A stretch of DNA of 64,000 nucleotides from Sphingomonadales bacterium (GTDB taxonomy: Bacteria; Pseudomonadota; Alphaproteobacteria; Sphingomonadales; Sphingomonadaceae), in assembly GCA_006226685.1 (NCBI GenBank), contig SBGG01000028.1:1-64000 (forward strand). The letters are read 5' to 3'. Position 1 is the first letter of the stretch, and the number at the start of each line of letters is the position of its first letter. Made by a program: the position numbers and the translations under genes. Below the pieces are notes generated by a model. The model saw only the letters and a program-made list of their open reading frames with translations. It searched no databases and had not been told where the DNA came from. Of this stretch, positions 8,924-20,715 are shown one piece after another.

Positions 8924-9679
8924 ATGACGATACCGACCGACCCTCTCTCCCTGTTCCTGATCCTGTCCAGCCTTGTTCTTCTGGGCCTTGCCAAAGGTGG
9001 CTTCGCCGGGATCGGCATGGTCTGTACGCCGCTGATGGCGATGGTATTTCCTCCGATGGAGGCGGCGGCGATCCTGTTGCCGCTGCTGATCGTACAGGAT
9101 GCGGTCAGCGTCTGGCTTTTCCGCCATAGCTGGAACCGTCGCATCGTTGCCTGGATGATGCCGGGCGCGCTTGTCGGCATCGCGGCGGCGGCGCTGTTTT
9201 CGGCGATGGTTTCGGTAAAGGCGCTGCTGGCAATGCTGGGGGTCATTTCCATAATGTTCGGGGCGTGGCAGCTCTGGATCGTCTATCACCGGATCACGTC
9301 GCGGCCCCTGTCGATACATGAATGGCCGGGCCTGATCTTCGGCGCGATTGCCGGCTTCACCAGCCAGATCGCCCATGCCGGGGCGCCACCCTATCAGATC
9401 TGGGTCGTGCCCAGGAACCTGCCGCATATGGAATTTGTCGGTACCACGGCGATATTGTTCGCGATGATGAACTGGGCGAAGGTGCCCGCCTTTATCGCGC
9501 TGGGGGAATTTACGCGCGATACGCTGATGATTTCGGCGATCTTTTTGCCTGTGGCGACGCTGTCGACCTTTGTCGGGTCATGGCTGGTCCGGCGCGTGCA
9601 CGGCCGGGGATTTTACCTGTTGGTCAATGCGATGATGGTGCTGATCGGCGTGAGGCTGGTCTGGGGCGCGGTCGCCTGA
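8924..9679 (+). CDS. TauE/SafE family sulfite/anion exporter-type membrane protein
   Basis: The 251-residue inner-membrane protein has about eight hydrophobic segments and the family's two-half layout. The first half carries GLAKGGFAGIGMVCTPLMA near residue 22, the second the related GFTSQIAHAGAPP near 142. TauE/SafE proteins are thought to export sulfite, sulfoacetate or similar organosulfur anions; the substrate here cannot be told from sequence. It is a single gene ending ten bases before a strong hairpin shared with the convergent typA. Confidence 0.88.
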   Translation: MTIPTDPLSLFLILSSLVLLGLAKGGFAGIGMVCTPLMAMVFPPMEAAAILLPLLIVQDAVSVWLFRHSWNRRIVAWMMPGALVGIAAAALFSAMVSVKALLAMLGVISIMFGAWQLWIVYHRITSRPLSIHEWPGLIFGAIAGFTSQIAHAGAPPYQIWVVPRNLPHMEFVGTTAILFAMMNWAKVPAFIALGEFTRDTLMISAIFLPVATLSTFVGSWLVRRVHGRGFYLLVNAMMVLIGVRLVWGAVA

Positions 9680-9682
9680 CAT

Positions 9683-9710
9683 AAAAAAGGGGAAGGCCGA
9701 AGCCTTCCCC
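9683..9710 (-). terminator. rho-independent terminator for typA
   Basis: A perfect 9-base stem, GGGGAAGGC (9689-9697) and GCCTTCCCC (9702-9710), has a CGAA tetraloop. On the minus strand it is followed by a run of six T (9683-9688), as expected of a terminator downstream of typA. It may also stop rightward reading from the exporter gene. Confidence 0.85.
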
Positions 9711-9755
9711 CTTCATATCCTGTATGGTTTCAGGCGGTTGGGGTGCCGGTCGCGA

Positions 9756-11576
9756 TCAGGCCGCCTCGGTAACCCGCTTCGCCCGCTTGCGCTCATGCGG
9801 ATCGAGATGGCGCTTGCGCAGGCGGATCGACTTGGGCGTCACCTCCACCATTTCGTCATCGTCGATATAGGCGATTGCCTGTTCCAGCGTCAGCTTGCGC
9901 GGCGGGGTGAGGCGGATCGCGTCATCCTTACCCGAGGAACGGATGTTGGTGAGCTGCTTCGCCTTCATCGGGTTGACCTCAAGGTCGTCCGTCTTGGCGT
10001 TTTCGCCGACGATCATGCCTTCATAGAGCGGGTCGCCCGGCGCCACCATCAAAATGCCGCGATCTTCCAGCGAGTTGAGCGCATAGGCATTGGCCTCACC
10101 CGTGCCGTTGGAGATCAGCACGCCGTTTTTGCGGCCTTCGATCACGCCCTTGTGGGGGCCATATTTTTCGAACAGCCGGTTCATGATGCCGGTGCCGCGC
10201 GTGTCGGACAGGAATTCGCCATGATAGCCGATCAGGCCGCGCGACGGGGCGGAGAAGGTGATGCGGGTCTTGCCGCCACCCGAAGGGCGCATGTCGGTCA
10301 TCTCGGCCTTGCGCATGTTCATCTTGTCGACGACCGTGCCGGAGAATTCGTCGTCCACGTCGATGACGACCGTTTCATAGGGTTCCTCGCGGCCGTTTTC
10401 GCCGTCGCGGAACAGCACGCGCGGGCGCGAAATACCGAGTTCGAAGCCCTCGCGGCGCATCGTCTCGATCAGCACGCCGAGCTGAAGCTCGCCGCGGCCG
10501 GCAACCTCGAAGCTGTCCTTGTCGGCGCTTTCGGTAACCTTGATCGCGACATTGCTTTCCGCTTCGCGCAGCAGGCGGTCGCGGATCATGCGGCTGGTCA
10601 CCTTGTCGCCCTCGCGGCCCGCCATCGGCGAATCATTGACGGCGAAGCGCATCGACAGCGTCGGCGGATCGATCGGCTGCGCGGTGATGGGTTCGGAGAC
10701 CGAAGGATCGGCGATGGTGTTCGCCACGGTCGCGACGGTCAGGCCGGCAAGGCTGATGATGTCGCCGGCGTTCGCTTCGTTCACGGGGACGCGTTCCAGG
10801 CCACGGAATGCCATGATCTTGGTGGCGCGGCCGGTTTCGATCACCTTGCCGTCTGCGTCGAGCGCGTGGATCGGCTGGTTGAGCTTCAACACGCCGGTCT
10901 GCACGCGACCGGTCAGGATACGGCCGAGGAAATTGTCGCGGTCGAGCAGCGTTGCGAGGAAGGTGAAGGGCGCATTTTCGTCCACCTCATGCGGCGGCGG
11001 TACATGATCGACGATTTTTTCGAACAGCGGGGTCAGCGTACCCTCGCGCGCATCCGTGTTGTCGCTCGCATAGCCGTTGCGGCCCGAAGCATAAAGCACG
11101 GGGAAATCGAGCTGCTCGTCATTGGCTTCCAGGCTGACGAACAGGTCGAACACCTCGTCCAGCACTTCCTGAATGCGCGAATCCGGGCGGTCGATCTTGT
11201 TGACGACGACGATGGGCCTGAGGCCGAGCTTCAGCGCCTTGCCGGTCACGAACTTGGTCTGCGGCATTGCGCCTTCCGATGAGTCGACCAGCAGGATGAC
11301 GCCATCGACCATGGAGAGGATGCGCTCCACCTCACCGCCAAAGTCGGCGTGGCCGGGGGTGTCGACGATGTTGATGCGCGTGCCGTTCCAGTCGACCGAG
11401 GTGGGCTTGGCGAGAATGGTGATCCCGCGTTCCTTTTCGAGGTCGTTCGAGTCCATCGCCCGTTCCTCGACGCGCTGATTGTCGCGGAAGGTGCCGGACT
11501 GGCGGAAAAGCTGGTCAACCAGCGTGGTCTTGCCATGATCGACGTGCGCGATGATGGCCACATTGCGGAGGCTCAT
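9756..11576 (-). CDS. typA: ribosome-binding GTPase TypA/BipA
   Basis: TypA is a translational GTPase of the elongation-factor class that helps 50S assembly and stress or low-temperature growth. The 606-residue product begins with the G domain: the P-loop [14 protein letters not shown] near residue 10, the switch sequence ERGITI near 49, [14 protein letters not shown] near 72 and the NKIDRPD motif near 128. The EF-G-like domain II, domains III and V and the BipA-specific C-terminal domain ([17 protein letters not shown] near 450) follow. Length and order are standard for BipA rather than LepA or EF-G. It is a single-gene unit with its own terminator. Confidence 0.97.
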   Translation of the reverse strand: MSLRNVAIIAHVDHGKTTLVDQLFRQSGTFRDNQRVEERAMDSNDLEKERGITILAKPTSVDWNGTRINIVDTPGHADFGGEVERILSMVDGVILLVDSSEGAMPQTKFVTGKALKLGLRPIVVVNKIDRPDSRIQEVLDEVFDLFVSLEANDEQLDFPVLYASGRNGYASDNTDAREGTLTPLFEKIVDHVPPPHEVDENAPFTFLATLLDRDNFLGRILTGRVQTGVLKLNQPIHALDADGKVIETGRATKIMAFRGLERVPVNEANAGDIISLAGLTVATVANTIADPSVSEPITAQPIDPPTLSMRFAVNDSPMAGREGDKVTSRMIRDRLLREAESNVAIKVTESADKDSFEVAGRGELQLGVLIETMRREGFELGISRPRVLFRDGENGREEPYETVVIDVDDEFSGTVVDKMNMRKAEMTDMRPSGGGKTRITFSAPSRGLIGYHGEFLSDTRGTGIMNRLFEKYGPHKGVIEGRKNGVLISNGTGEANAYALNSLEDRGILMVAPGDPLYEGMIVGENAKTDDLEVNPMKAKQLTNIRSSGKDDAIRLTPPRKLTLEQAIAYIDDDEMVEVTPKSIRLRKRHLDPHERKRAKRVTEAA

Positions 11577-11765
11577 AAATTTCTGGCTCGTTTTTCGAGG
11601 GGATATTGGCGGCGGCCTCTATCTTATTTTGTGCGCTGCCACAAGCTTTCCGCACATGGGGGAAGGCGAGGCTGTTCCACGTCGCCTGCCGCTGTCCCGC
11701 CGATTGCCCCCAGCGATTTCGCGCGGGGGCTGAAAAAGGCCCTGTCCCGGCACGGGAAGCGGCGG

Positions 11766-12356
11766 TTACAGCCTTTCGGTGGCCATGCCGAGGATCGGGT
11801 CATGGCGTTCATAATGCTCCATCGCGTCAATCAGCGCGGGCAGGGTGTCGCGTTCGATGATGATGCCCGCATGAGCCGGACGGATGAAGCCGGTTTCCAC
11901 CATGTGGCGGTGAAAAGCGATGAGCTGGTCGTAAAAGCCGCCGGTATTGAGCAGGCCGACCGGTTTGGCGTGATAGCCAAGCTGCGCCCAGCTCACCGCT
12001 TCCCACAGTTCGTCCATCGTACCGACGCCACCGGGCAGCGTCAGGAAACCGTCGGCCAGCGATGTGAACAACGCCTTGCGGCTGTGCATATCCGGCACGA
12101 CATGCAGTTGCGACAGGCCGCGATGCGCGACTTCCGCGCTGACCAATGCTTCCGGGATCACGCCGATCACCTCGCCGCCCTGTTCTAGCGCGGCGTCGGC
12201 CAGTGCGCCCATCAGGCCGAGTCGACCTCCGCCATAAATGATCGAAATGCCCCAGCGGGCCAGTTCCGCGCCGACCTCGCGCGCGGTGGCGATGAAGGAT
12301 GGATCGGTCGGGGTCGCCGAACCGCAATAGACGGCCAGGCGGTTCAGTTTTTTCAT
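11766..12356 (-). CDS. LOG family (TIGR00730) nucleoside 5'-monophosphate phosphoribohydrolase
   Basis: LOG proteins cleave the ribose-phosphate from cytokinin riboside 5'-monophosphates or AMP, releasing the free base. The 196-residue product has the diagnostic PGGVGTMDE at residues 108-116 and the upstream MHSRK at 90-94, on a Rossmann-like fold starting with AVYCGSA. It used to be mis-annotated as lysine decarboxylase. Its ATG overlaps the crtI stop by four bases, so the two genes share a transcript. Whether the physiological substrate is a cytokinin or a housekeeping nucleotide cannot be told. Confidence 0.93.
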   Translation of the reverse strand: MKKLNRLAVYCGSATPTDPSFIATAREVGAELARWGISIIYGGGRLGLMGALADAALEQGGEVIGVIPEALVSAEVAHRGLSQLHVVPDMHSRKALFTSLADGFLTLPGGVGTMDELWEAVSWAQLGYHAKPVGLLNTGGFYDQLIAFHRHMVETGFIRPAHAGIIIERDTLPALIDAMEHYERHDPILGMATERL

Positions 12357-13861
12357 TGCAGATCCTCCAGCATCAGTCTTGCGGTCGCCTTGGCGCTGCC
12401 CGTCACGCCGGGAATGCCCGCGCCGGGATGGGTGCCCGCACCGACCAGATAGAGATTGGAAATGACATCATCACGATGGTGCCCGCGCAGCCAGCCGCTC
12501 TGCGACAGCAGGGGCTCGAGGCTGAAGGCATTGCCCAGATGGGCATGGAGATCCCGCGCGAAATCGGGCGGCGCATAGTGAAATTGCGTGACGATGCGGG
12601 ATCGTATGTCCGGGATCAGGCGGCGCTCTATCTCGTCGAGGATCCTGTCGGCATAATTTGGTCCTATTTCGTCCCAGTCGATCGGCAGCTTGCCCATGTT
12701 CGGCACCGGCGCCATCGCATAAAAGGTCGAACAGCCCTCCGGCGCGAGACTGGGGTCGGTGACGGTCGGATGGTGGAGATAGAGCGCGAAATCGGCCGGA
12801 AGCAGCCCATGCTGATAAATGTCGGTGAGCAGCCCTTCATAGCGCGGGCCGAACAGCATCATATGGTGGGGAATGCCCGGCCATGTTCCCCTGATGCCGA
12901 AATGGACGAGGAACAGGCTGGGCGACCAGCGTTTACGGGCCAGCTTTTCCGTCTGCCGGGCGGCATGGGGATGCCCGGCCAGCAGGTCGCGATAATTGTG
13001 CATCAGGTCGGCATTGCTGGCGATCGCGTCGGCCTCGCCGCGCCAGCCCTGACGTGTCTGCACCGCGACCGCCCGGTCGCCGACCGTCTCGATCCGGTCC
13101 ACCGGATCGCCGAGCCGCAGCGTGCCGCCGATCCGTTCGAACTGCGTTACCATGGCCGCGACCAGCCGGTTGGTGCCACCACGCGGGAACCAGACACCGC
13201 TGTCCTTTTCCAGCTTGTAGATCAGGCTGTGCACGGCGCTGGCCGTCATCGGATTGCCGCCGATCCGCATGATGTGAAAAGACAGCGCCTGACGCAGCTT
13301 CTCATTCTTCACAAAGCCCGACACCATCGAATAGACGGAACGCCAGGCCTGATGGCGGGCAAGCGCGGGCGCAGACTTCACCATGGAAGCGAAATCGAGG
13401 AAAGTGGCCGAACCGAGCCGCCTATATCCTTCATGACAGGCCTCGGCGCTATAATCGAGGAAGCGCTCATAGCCGGGCAGGTCGCCGCTATCGAGCTTTG
13501 CGATTTCCTGCCTCAACGCGGCTTCGTCAATGCCATGGTCGAAGGTGGTGCCGTCCGGCCAGCTCAGCCGGTAAAAGGGCGTGACCGGCTCCAGCGTCAC
13601 ATCATCGGCCATATCGTGGCCGGAAAGGCGCCACAGCTCCGCCAGACAATCGGGATCGGTCAGGACGGTCGGTCCGGCGTCGAAGGTGAAACCTTCCCGT
13701 TGCCAGTAATAGGCGCGGCCGCCGGGTTTGTCGCGTGCCTCGACCAGGGTGGTCGCGATGCCTGCCGATTGCAGGCGGATGGCGAGCGCGAGCCCGCCCA
13801 GACCGGCGCCGATTACGATCGCCGATCTGCCGCCGGTCCCGGTTCGCGGTATCGCGGTCAT
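12353..13861 (-). CDS. crtI: phytoene desaturase
   Basis: CrtI introduces double bonds into phytoene to give neurosporene or lycopene, an FAD-dependent step of carotenoid pigment synthesis at the membrane. The 502-residue product has the dinucleotide-binding GAGLGGLALA near residues 18-27, the DAGPTVLTDP segment near 60, and the C-terminal bacterial phytoene dehydrogenase signature NLYLVGAGTHPGAGIPGV near 465. The ATG at 13861 gives the usual family length; an ATG at 13882 is also possible. No crtB, crtY or other carotenoid gene is next to it, so the pathway is dispersed. It is followed by the overlapping LOG gene. Confidence 0.93.
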   Translation of the reverse strand: MTAIPRTGTGGRSAIVIGAGLGGLALAIRLQSAGIATTLVEARDKPGGRAYYWQREGFTFDAGPTVLTDPDCLAELWRLSGHDMADDVTLEPVTPFYRLSWPDGTTFDHGIDEAALRQEIAKLDSGDLPGYERFLDYSAEACHEGYRRLGSATFLDFASMVKSAPALARHQAWRSVYSMVSGFVKNEKLRQALSFHIMRIGGNPMTASAVHSLIYKLEKDSGVWFPRGGTNRLVAAMVTQFERIGGTLRLGDPVDRIETVGDRAVAVQTRQGWRGEADAIASNADLMHNYRDLLAGHPHAARQTEKLARKRWSPSLFLVHFGIRGTWPGIPHHMMLFGPRYEGLLTDIYQHGLLPADFALYLHHPTVTDPSLAPEGCSTFYAMAPVPNMGKLPIDWDEIGPNYADRILDEIERRLIPDIRSRIVTQFHYAPPDFARDLHAHLGNAFSLEPLLSQSGWLRGHHRDDVISNLYLVGAGTHPGAGIPGVTGSAKATARLMLEDLQ

Positions 13862-13980
13862 GCGTTTCTTCGCCTTGTACATAGTCGTAACGGCGCCCTT
13901 ATGGGCACTGGCGGCTTTCGGCACAAGATGCGGATGCCCTCCTTCTTGTCCTGACCGGCTTTTGACCCTAGTCATCGGTC

Positions 13981-14934
13981 ATGGCCGCCGAACCCTACGA
14001 GCAAACCCATTATTTCGACCATGTCTACCTTCCCGAGGGGCATGACCGTAATGCGCGCCGAACCCATATGGTGATCGCGCTGACGCTGGTCACCATGGTG
14101 GTGGAGATCGCGGCGGGCTGGATAACCGGGTCGATGGCGCTGCTGGCCGATGGCTTTCACATGGCGACCCATGCCGGGGCGCTGGCCATCGCCGCCCTTG
14201 CCTATAGCTTTGCCCGGCGTCATGCGAACAACGCCCGTTTCACCTTCGGCACCGGCAAGGTGGGCGATCTTGCCGGGTTCGCCTCGGCGCTGATGCTGGG
14301 GCTGGCCTCGCTCGCCATCGCCGCCGAATCGGCGCAACGGTTGTTGAATCCGGGCATCGTTGATTTCGGTGATGCGACGCTGGTCGCGGTGGTAGGCCTT
14401 GTCGTCAATCTGGTCAGTGCGTGGATGCTGATGGACGGGGGCGGGCATCAGCACGGCCACCAGCATGGGCATGACCACGGGCACGGCCATGCTCATCATG
14501 GCCAAGATTACGCCCACGGTCCTCGCGACAATAATCTGCGTGCGGCCTATCTGCATGTGCTGGCGGATGCGCTGACCTCGGTCGCAGCGATCGCAGCCCT
14601 GCTGGCCGGGCGGTATCTGGGCTGGATCTGGCTCGATCCGCTGATCGGCATGGCTGGGGCGGTTATCATTGCCCGCTGGGCCTGGGGGCTGATGAAGGAT
14701 ACGGCCGCGATCCTGCTCGATACCGCCGAGCCGAAGCTGACACAGGCGATCAAGGCGATCGCCGAGGACAGGGGTGGGCATGTGGCCGACCTGCATGTCT
14801 GGCGTGTCGGTCCGCACGCCCATGCGGTGATTGTCACCATAGCGGGGCAGCAAGGCGATACCCAAGCGATTCGCACAGCCGTGGGCGCGTTGGGCAATGT
14901 CGTTCATGTAACGGTGGAGCGCTGGCCGGAGTGA
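13981..14934 (+). CDS. cation diffusion facilitator, DmeF-like Co/Ni/Zn exporter
   Basis: This 317-residue inner-membrane antiporter exports divalent metal using the proton gradient. It has six hydrophobic segments and the two metal-site pairs of the family: Asp57 and His60 in ADGFHMATH, and His192 with Asp196 in LHVLADALTS. The His-rich loop at residues 156-179 contains many HxH units and is typical of a metal-sensing loop between helices 4 and 5. The ADGxHM pattern and the FTFGTGKVGDLAGF segment resemble the DmeF group, which exports cobalt and nickel. It starts 119 bases from the divergent crtI. No metal regulator gene is adjacent. Confidence 0.92.
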   Translation: MAAEPYEQTHYFDHVYLPEGHDRNARRTHMVIALTLVTMVVEIAAGWITGSMALLADGFHMATHAGALAIAALAYSFARRHANNARFTFGTGKVGDLAGFASALMLGLASLAIAAESAQRLLNPGIVDFGDATLVAVVGLVVNLVSAWMLMDGGGHQHGHQHGHDHGHGHAHHGQDYAHGPRDNNLRAAYLHVLADALTSVAAIAALLAGRYLGWIWLDPLIGMAGAVIIARWAWGLMKDTAAILLDTAEPKLTQAIKAIAEDRGGHVADLHVWRVGPHAHAVIVTIAGQQGDTQAIRTAVGALGNVVHVTVERWPE

Positions 14935-15039
14935 GGCTTGAGGCTTCCCGGCCCTTTCCAGAACGGACTTTTTGGGTTTAGAAGGCGTGCAGGGGTTAGG
15001 CGCGTGACAAGCTGCCCGAACAGGGCAGGAAGGATGTTT

Positions 15040-15882
15040 ATGACCAATTTGCGCCGCCATATGGCCGGTTTGTCGGCTTTCGTCTTTTCCATCGCGGCTT
15101 CGCCGCTGTTTGCGCAAACGGAGAATCAGGACACGCTGACTATCGGTATCGGCGCGGGCGTCGTCCCCAGCTATGAAGGGTCGGATAATTCGCGCTTCAT
15201 TCCCGGGGCCTTTCTGCGCGGGCGAATAAGCGGTTTCCCGGTTTTCACCCGCGGCACCACGCTGTTCGTCGACCTGATCCCTAACCGGTCGCCCGATGGC
15301 GTCGATATCGGCGTCGGACCTGTGGTGGGCGCGCGCTTCAATCGTACGGGCAGCATCGGCGATGATCGGGTGAAGGCGCTGGGTAAGCTCGATACCGCGT
15401 GGGAAGTAGGCGGCTGGGCCGGTATCGCCAAGACCGGCGTCATCACCAGCGATTATGACAACCTTTCTTTCCGCGTCTCCTGGGTGCGGGATGTCGCCGA
15501 TGCGCATGACAGCTATGTCATTACGCCCGCCATCGAATATGGCACGCCGCTATCCTATACGACCTATGTCGGGATGTCGCTTTCGGCCACCTATGTGGGT
15601 AAGGGCTATGGGCGCTATTATTATGACATTGATGCTGCGGGGAGCGGGGTCAGCGGCCTTGCCGTCTATGATGCGGCAGGGAAGAAGGCGGGTTTTTCGC
15701 GGATGAATATCGGGCTCGCGACGGGGAAATCGCTTTCCGGCGATCTGCGTCATGGGTGGGCGCTGTTCGCCATGGGCGGATATAGCCGCCTGTTGGGGCG
15801 CTATGCCGACTCCCCGATCGTCGCCGATGCGGGCAGCCGGGATCAGTGGATGGGCGGGCTCGGCCTCGCCTATACTTTCTGA
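15040..15882 (+). CDS. MipA/OmpV family outer membrane protein
   Basis: The 280-residue product has a cleavable signal peptide ending near SPLFAQ (about residue 25) and alternating strands typical of a small outer-membrane barrel, ending with the aromatic C-terminal residues AYTF. The opening TIGIGAGVVPSYEGSDN and RGTTLFVDLIPN segments are characteristic of MipA/OmpV, scaffold or adaptive-response porin-like proteins whose substrate is not settled. ATG 15040 is six bases after AGGAAGG, which favours it over ATG 15034. The start is 105 bases after the metal exporter, so a separate promoter is likely. Confidence 0.88.
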   Translation: MTNLRRHMAGLSAFVFSIAASPLFAQTENQDTLTIGIGAGVVPSYEGSDNSRFIPGAFLRGRISGFPVFTRGTTLFVDLIPNRSPDGVDIGVGPVVGARFNRTGSIGDDRVKALGKLDTAWEVGGWAGIAKTGVITSDYDNLSFRVSWVRDVADAHDSYVITPAIEYGTPLSYTTYVGMSLSATYVGKGYGRYYYDIDAAGSGVSGLAVYDAAGKKAGFSRMNIGLATGKSLSGDLRHGWALFAMGGYSRLLGRYADSPIVADAGSRDQWMGGLGLAYTF

Positions 15883-16004
15883 CGGCGGCGAACCGGATAA
15901 GGGTGGCATATTATATCTTGTATGCGCCGCCGACGCGCCTATGACGCGCGCATGATTATCCGAGATGAAGGCCGCCGTCGCCGGGGGCGCCCCTTGCAAT
16001 CCCG

Positions 16005-16928
16005 ATGAGTGCGGAAGACCGTCGTCGCGCGATGATCGGCATAATGCTGGCCATCGGCGCATATATGCTGTTCCCGGTCGGAGATGCGGTCGTCAAGACG
16101 CTGGGTGGCCAATATCCCGGCACCGGAATCGCGATCATCCGCTATTGCGCCAGTTCATTGGGGTTGGGCCTGCTGTCCTTCTGGCGGGATCCGGACCGGT
16201 TCTGGAGCTTTCCCGATCCGTGGATGCAGATCGGACGAGGGGCCGCCCTTGCGGCCACGACCGGAACCTTCTGGGTCTCGCTTACTTTTCTGCCGCTGGG
16301 CGAAGCGACCGTCATTTTCTATCTGAACCCGGTCATCATCGTCATCCTGTCAGGCCTGATATTGGGCGAGAAAGTGCCTGTTCCGGTCTGGTTCGCGACG
16401 ATCATGGCCTTTGCCGGCGTCCTGTTGGTGATTCATCCCGATGGGGCGCGGATCGGCCTTGCCGGATTGCTGCCACTGGCCAGTGCGTTCAGCATGGCGT
16501 CTCTTGTCATCATGAACCGGGTGAGCGCGAGGAGCGAAAAATGCAGTGCGCTGCATTCCCAGTTCCTTATTTCCGTTTGCGGTCTCGGCTTCGCGACCGT
16601 CATTGCAACATTGGGCCATTGGAGCGGCCTTGCCGCGCTGCATCTGTCCTTCCCGACGCCCTCCATTCTGACCCGGGGCCTGCTGATCGCGGGGTTGGCG
16701 GCGATCGGGCACTTCCTGCTGTTCTTCGCGACGCAACGCGTGTCGGCTGGCCGGATCGCGCCTTTCGCCTACACCCAGTTGCTGGTCGCGATCCTGCTCG
16801 GCATGTTGTTGTTCGACGATCATCCGGATGCGATGACCGGGATCGGCGCCGCCATGATCATTTTCGCCGGGTTGGTGACATGGCGGGTGCAGCGGGGCGT
16901 GGTCATCAGGGTGAAGGAAGCAGATTAG
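16005..16928 (+). CDS. EamA/DMT family transporter
   Basis: This 307-residue protein has ten hydrophobic segments in two repeats, the EamA or drug/metabolite transporter layout. Examples are the GDAVVKTLGGQYPGTGIAIIR segment in repeat one and the MASLVIMNRVSAR segment that opens repeat two. Members move small metabolites or amino acids across the inner membrane; the substrate is unknown. A small GCCCTT-CC-AAGGGC dyad follows the stop. The TPP riboswitch begins about 36 bases further on, but belongs to the next transcript. Confidence 0.85.
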   Translation: MSAEDRRRAMIGIMLAIGAYMLFPVGDAVVKTLGGQYPGTGIAIIRYCASSLGLGLLSFWRDPDRFWSFPDPWMQIGRGAALAATTGTFWVSLTFLPLGEATVIFYLNPVIIVILSGLILGEKVPVPVWFATIMAFAGVLLVIHPDGARIGLAGLLPLASAFSMASLVIMNRVSARSEKCSALHSQFLISVCGLGFATVIATLGHWSGLAALHLSFPTPSILTRGLLIAGLAAIGHFLLFFATQRVSAGRIAPFAYTQLLVAILLGMLLFDDHPDAMTGIGAAMIIFAGLVTWRVQRGVVIRVKEAD

Positions 16929-16964
16929 CCCTTCCAAGGGCGCCCGACTGGCGCTATTCTATGT

Positions 16965-17055
16965 CAGACCCCGGGGAGCCATGTGGCTGAGAGGTGCGGG
17001 TAACGCCGCACGACCCGCAGAACCTGAACCAGTTAGCACTGGCGGAGGGAGGGCG
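16965..17055 (+). promoter_or_regulatory. TPP riboswitch (THI-box) aptamer
   Basis: The sequence has the conserved aptamer blocks in order: GGGGAGCC (16973-16980), GGCTGAGAGG (16985-16994), a GC-rich variable stem, then ACCCGCAGAACCTGAACC (17013-17030) and the GCACTGGCGGAGGGA block (17036-17050). This is the thiamine pyrophosphate riboswitch consensus. It controls the transcript carrying the small membrane protein at 17121 and thiC, turning them off when thiamine pyrophosphate is abundant. Confidence 0.95.
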
Positions 17056-17101
17056 GACCTGAACTGGCCTGGTGGTCGGCGATGATTGGGACGCCCGCTC
17101 T

Positions 17102-17118
17102 CTCGCTTGAGGAGCGAG
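17102..17118 (+). promoter_or_regulatory. putative riboswitch expression platform hairpin over the ribosome site
   Basis: CTCGCT (17102-17107) pairs with AGCGAG (17113-17118) around a TGAGG loop. The GAGGAG ribosome binding site of the gene starting at 17121 lies in this loop and stem. That arrangement suggests control of translation start by the upstream TPP aptamer. No T-tract terminator is seen. Confidence 0.5.
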
Positions 17119-17120
17119 CC

Positions 17121-19404
<2,284 letters not shown>

Positions 19405-19479
19405 TCGGAAAAGCGTGGCCCGGTGATAAGCCGGGCCGTGCACACAGAAATCGGGACGGACGTTGGCGAGGTGGAACGG

Positions 19480-20007
19480 ATGATGAAACGACCTATGCTG
19501 CGGGCGGGGCTGTTGACGGCCATGCTTGCCCTTGCCGCATGCAATGGCGGGAATGATGTGATCAACGCTGTTGCCAACGGAGCCGGTGAGGGCGGTAATG
19601 AAGCCGTCACGGATAATGAGGTTGTAGCCAACATAGCCGCGCCGTCCGGTGACCTGTTCAGCAAATATGTCGGCAAATATCCGTTCGACAAGGTGGGCGA
19701 TCATAGCTGGAATGACGATCCGGCGGTGCTCGTGGCGATCGAGCAGGCGATCACTGACGATAAGGTGCGTCAATGGGTGAAGGAGGCGGACGGCCCCTCT
19801 ACGCCGATCGGTATGGTTGGCGCAAAGGTCGCGTCCTGGGCGTGCGAGGCGCATAATTGCGGGCCGCATAACTGGACGGTGATGATCGACCCCAAAACCG
19901 GCCTTGCCGATGTCTGCTATTATGATGCGGATGTCGCGGCGGACAAAAGCCGCTGGTTCGTGCAGGGGCGCGAAGAAGAGCGGCCCGGACGATGCCCGGA
20001 CGTGTGA
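19480..20007 (+). CDS. hypothetical lipoprotein
   Basis: The 175-residue product has a lipoprotein signal ending in LALAAC with the lipid-attached Cys at residue 21. A low-complexity Asn/Gly/Glu linker (about 22-55) precedes a soluble domain with several Cys (WACEAHNCGPHNW, VCYYD and a C-terminal RCPDV). The domain resembles secreted proteins that pair with lysozyme inhibitors, but I cannot name it. It begins 75 bases after thiC and could be read through from it or have its own promoter. The start is either ATG of the ATGATG pair at 19480/19483. Confidence 0.7.
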   Translation: MMKRPMLRAGLLTAMLALAACNGGNDVINAVANGAGEGGNEAVTDNEVVANIAAPSGDLFSKYVGKYPFDKVGDHSWNDDPAVLVAIEQAITDDKVRQWVKEADGPSTPIGMVGAKVASWACEAHNCGPHNWTVMIDPKTGLADVCYYDADVAADKSRWFVQGREEERPGRCPDV

Positions 20008-20078
20008 TCGGGCCCTGATGCGTGATCGAGCTTTGTGTGTGTAACCGGAATAGAGGCGGCGTTGCCTGACATGCTTTC

Positions 20079-20468
20079 ATGACTGCTGCCGCTGAAATAG
20101 CCATTCGTGCTCGTCGTGCCGCCTTCAACCGCGCTATCGCAGAACGGGATGCCGGCGCCATCGGCCCGATCCTTGCGCGCGATTGCGTGATGTTGACCGG
20201 CACGGACAGTGCGGTGATCGCCGGGCGCATGGCGCAGGTGAAGATATGGCGCCGGGAATTTTCCGCTCCCTCGCCCACCGTTTATACCCGTCTGCCGAAC
20301 AGTGTCATTATCTCTACGGTCGAGCCGATCGCGCTCGAAACCGGGGAGTGGCAGGGCATGGACAGTGCCGCCGGTGCGGCCACCTCATCGGGCGTCTACA
20401 CCGCCAAATGGCGTGAGGTGCAGGGGGAATGGATGATCGAGGCGGAAATTTTCGTTACATTGGGGTGA
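20079..20468 (+). CDS. NTF2-like (SnoaL/DUF4440 type) family protein
   Basis: The 129-residue product has the small cone-shaped NTF2-like pattern: an N-terminal helix with RAAFNRAIAERDAGAIGPIL, a VMLTGTDSAVIAGR strand pair, and a closing GVYTAKWREVQGEWMIEAE strand. Such proteins are enzymes or ligand binders of many kinds, so no reaction can be assigned. No signal peptide is visible and the protein is probably cytoplasmic. It stands alone between two lipoprotein genes. Confidence 0.75.
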   Translation: MTAAAEIAIRARRAAFNRAIAERDAGAIGPILARDCVMLTGTDSAVIAGRMAQVKIWRREFSAPSPTVYTRLPNSVIISTVEPIALETGEWQGMDSAAGAATSSGVYTAKWREVQGEWMIEAEIFVTLG

Positions 20469-20715
20469 TTTCTTTGTGGCTGCCCCGGGCGATCCAGCGG
20501 GTCACCATATAGATGGTACGTCGCGGTCGAGGTGAAGCCCGTTTCCCGTCGAAGCTCTTCCTCATTGGATAACCGGCCATTTTTCGCGGTGACGATCCTG
20601 TCGCTCCTTTTGGAAGGGGGCGAGCTTTCGGCGAGGTATACAGCTTCCTTGTACCATCATGGCTGCGCTGCGCCCTGTTTCCTTCCACCCGAAATCGCTC
20701 TAGCGTGAAGCCGCC

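Noticed and set aside
9738-11282. A 514-codon plus-strand frame opposite typA
   Set aside because: It is a shadow of typA; the product has no domain and the codon pattern belongs to the other strand.
20469-20715. A small gene between the NTF2-like and COG3650-like genes
   Set aside because: Frames here lack a ribosome site and read through flanking genes.
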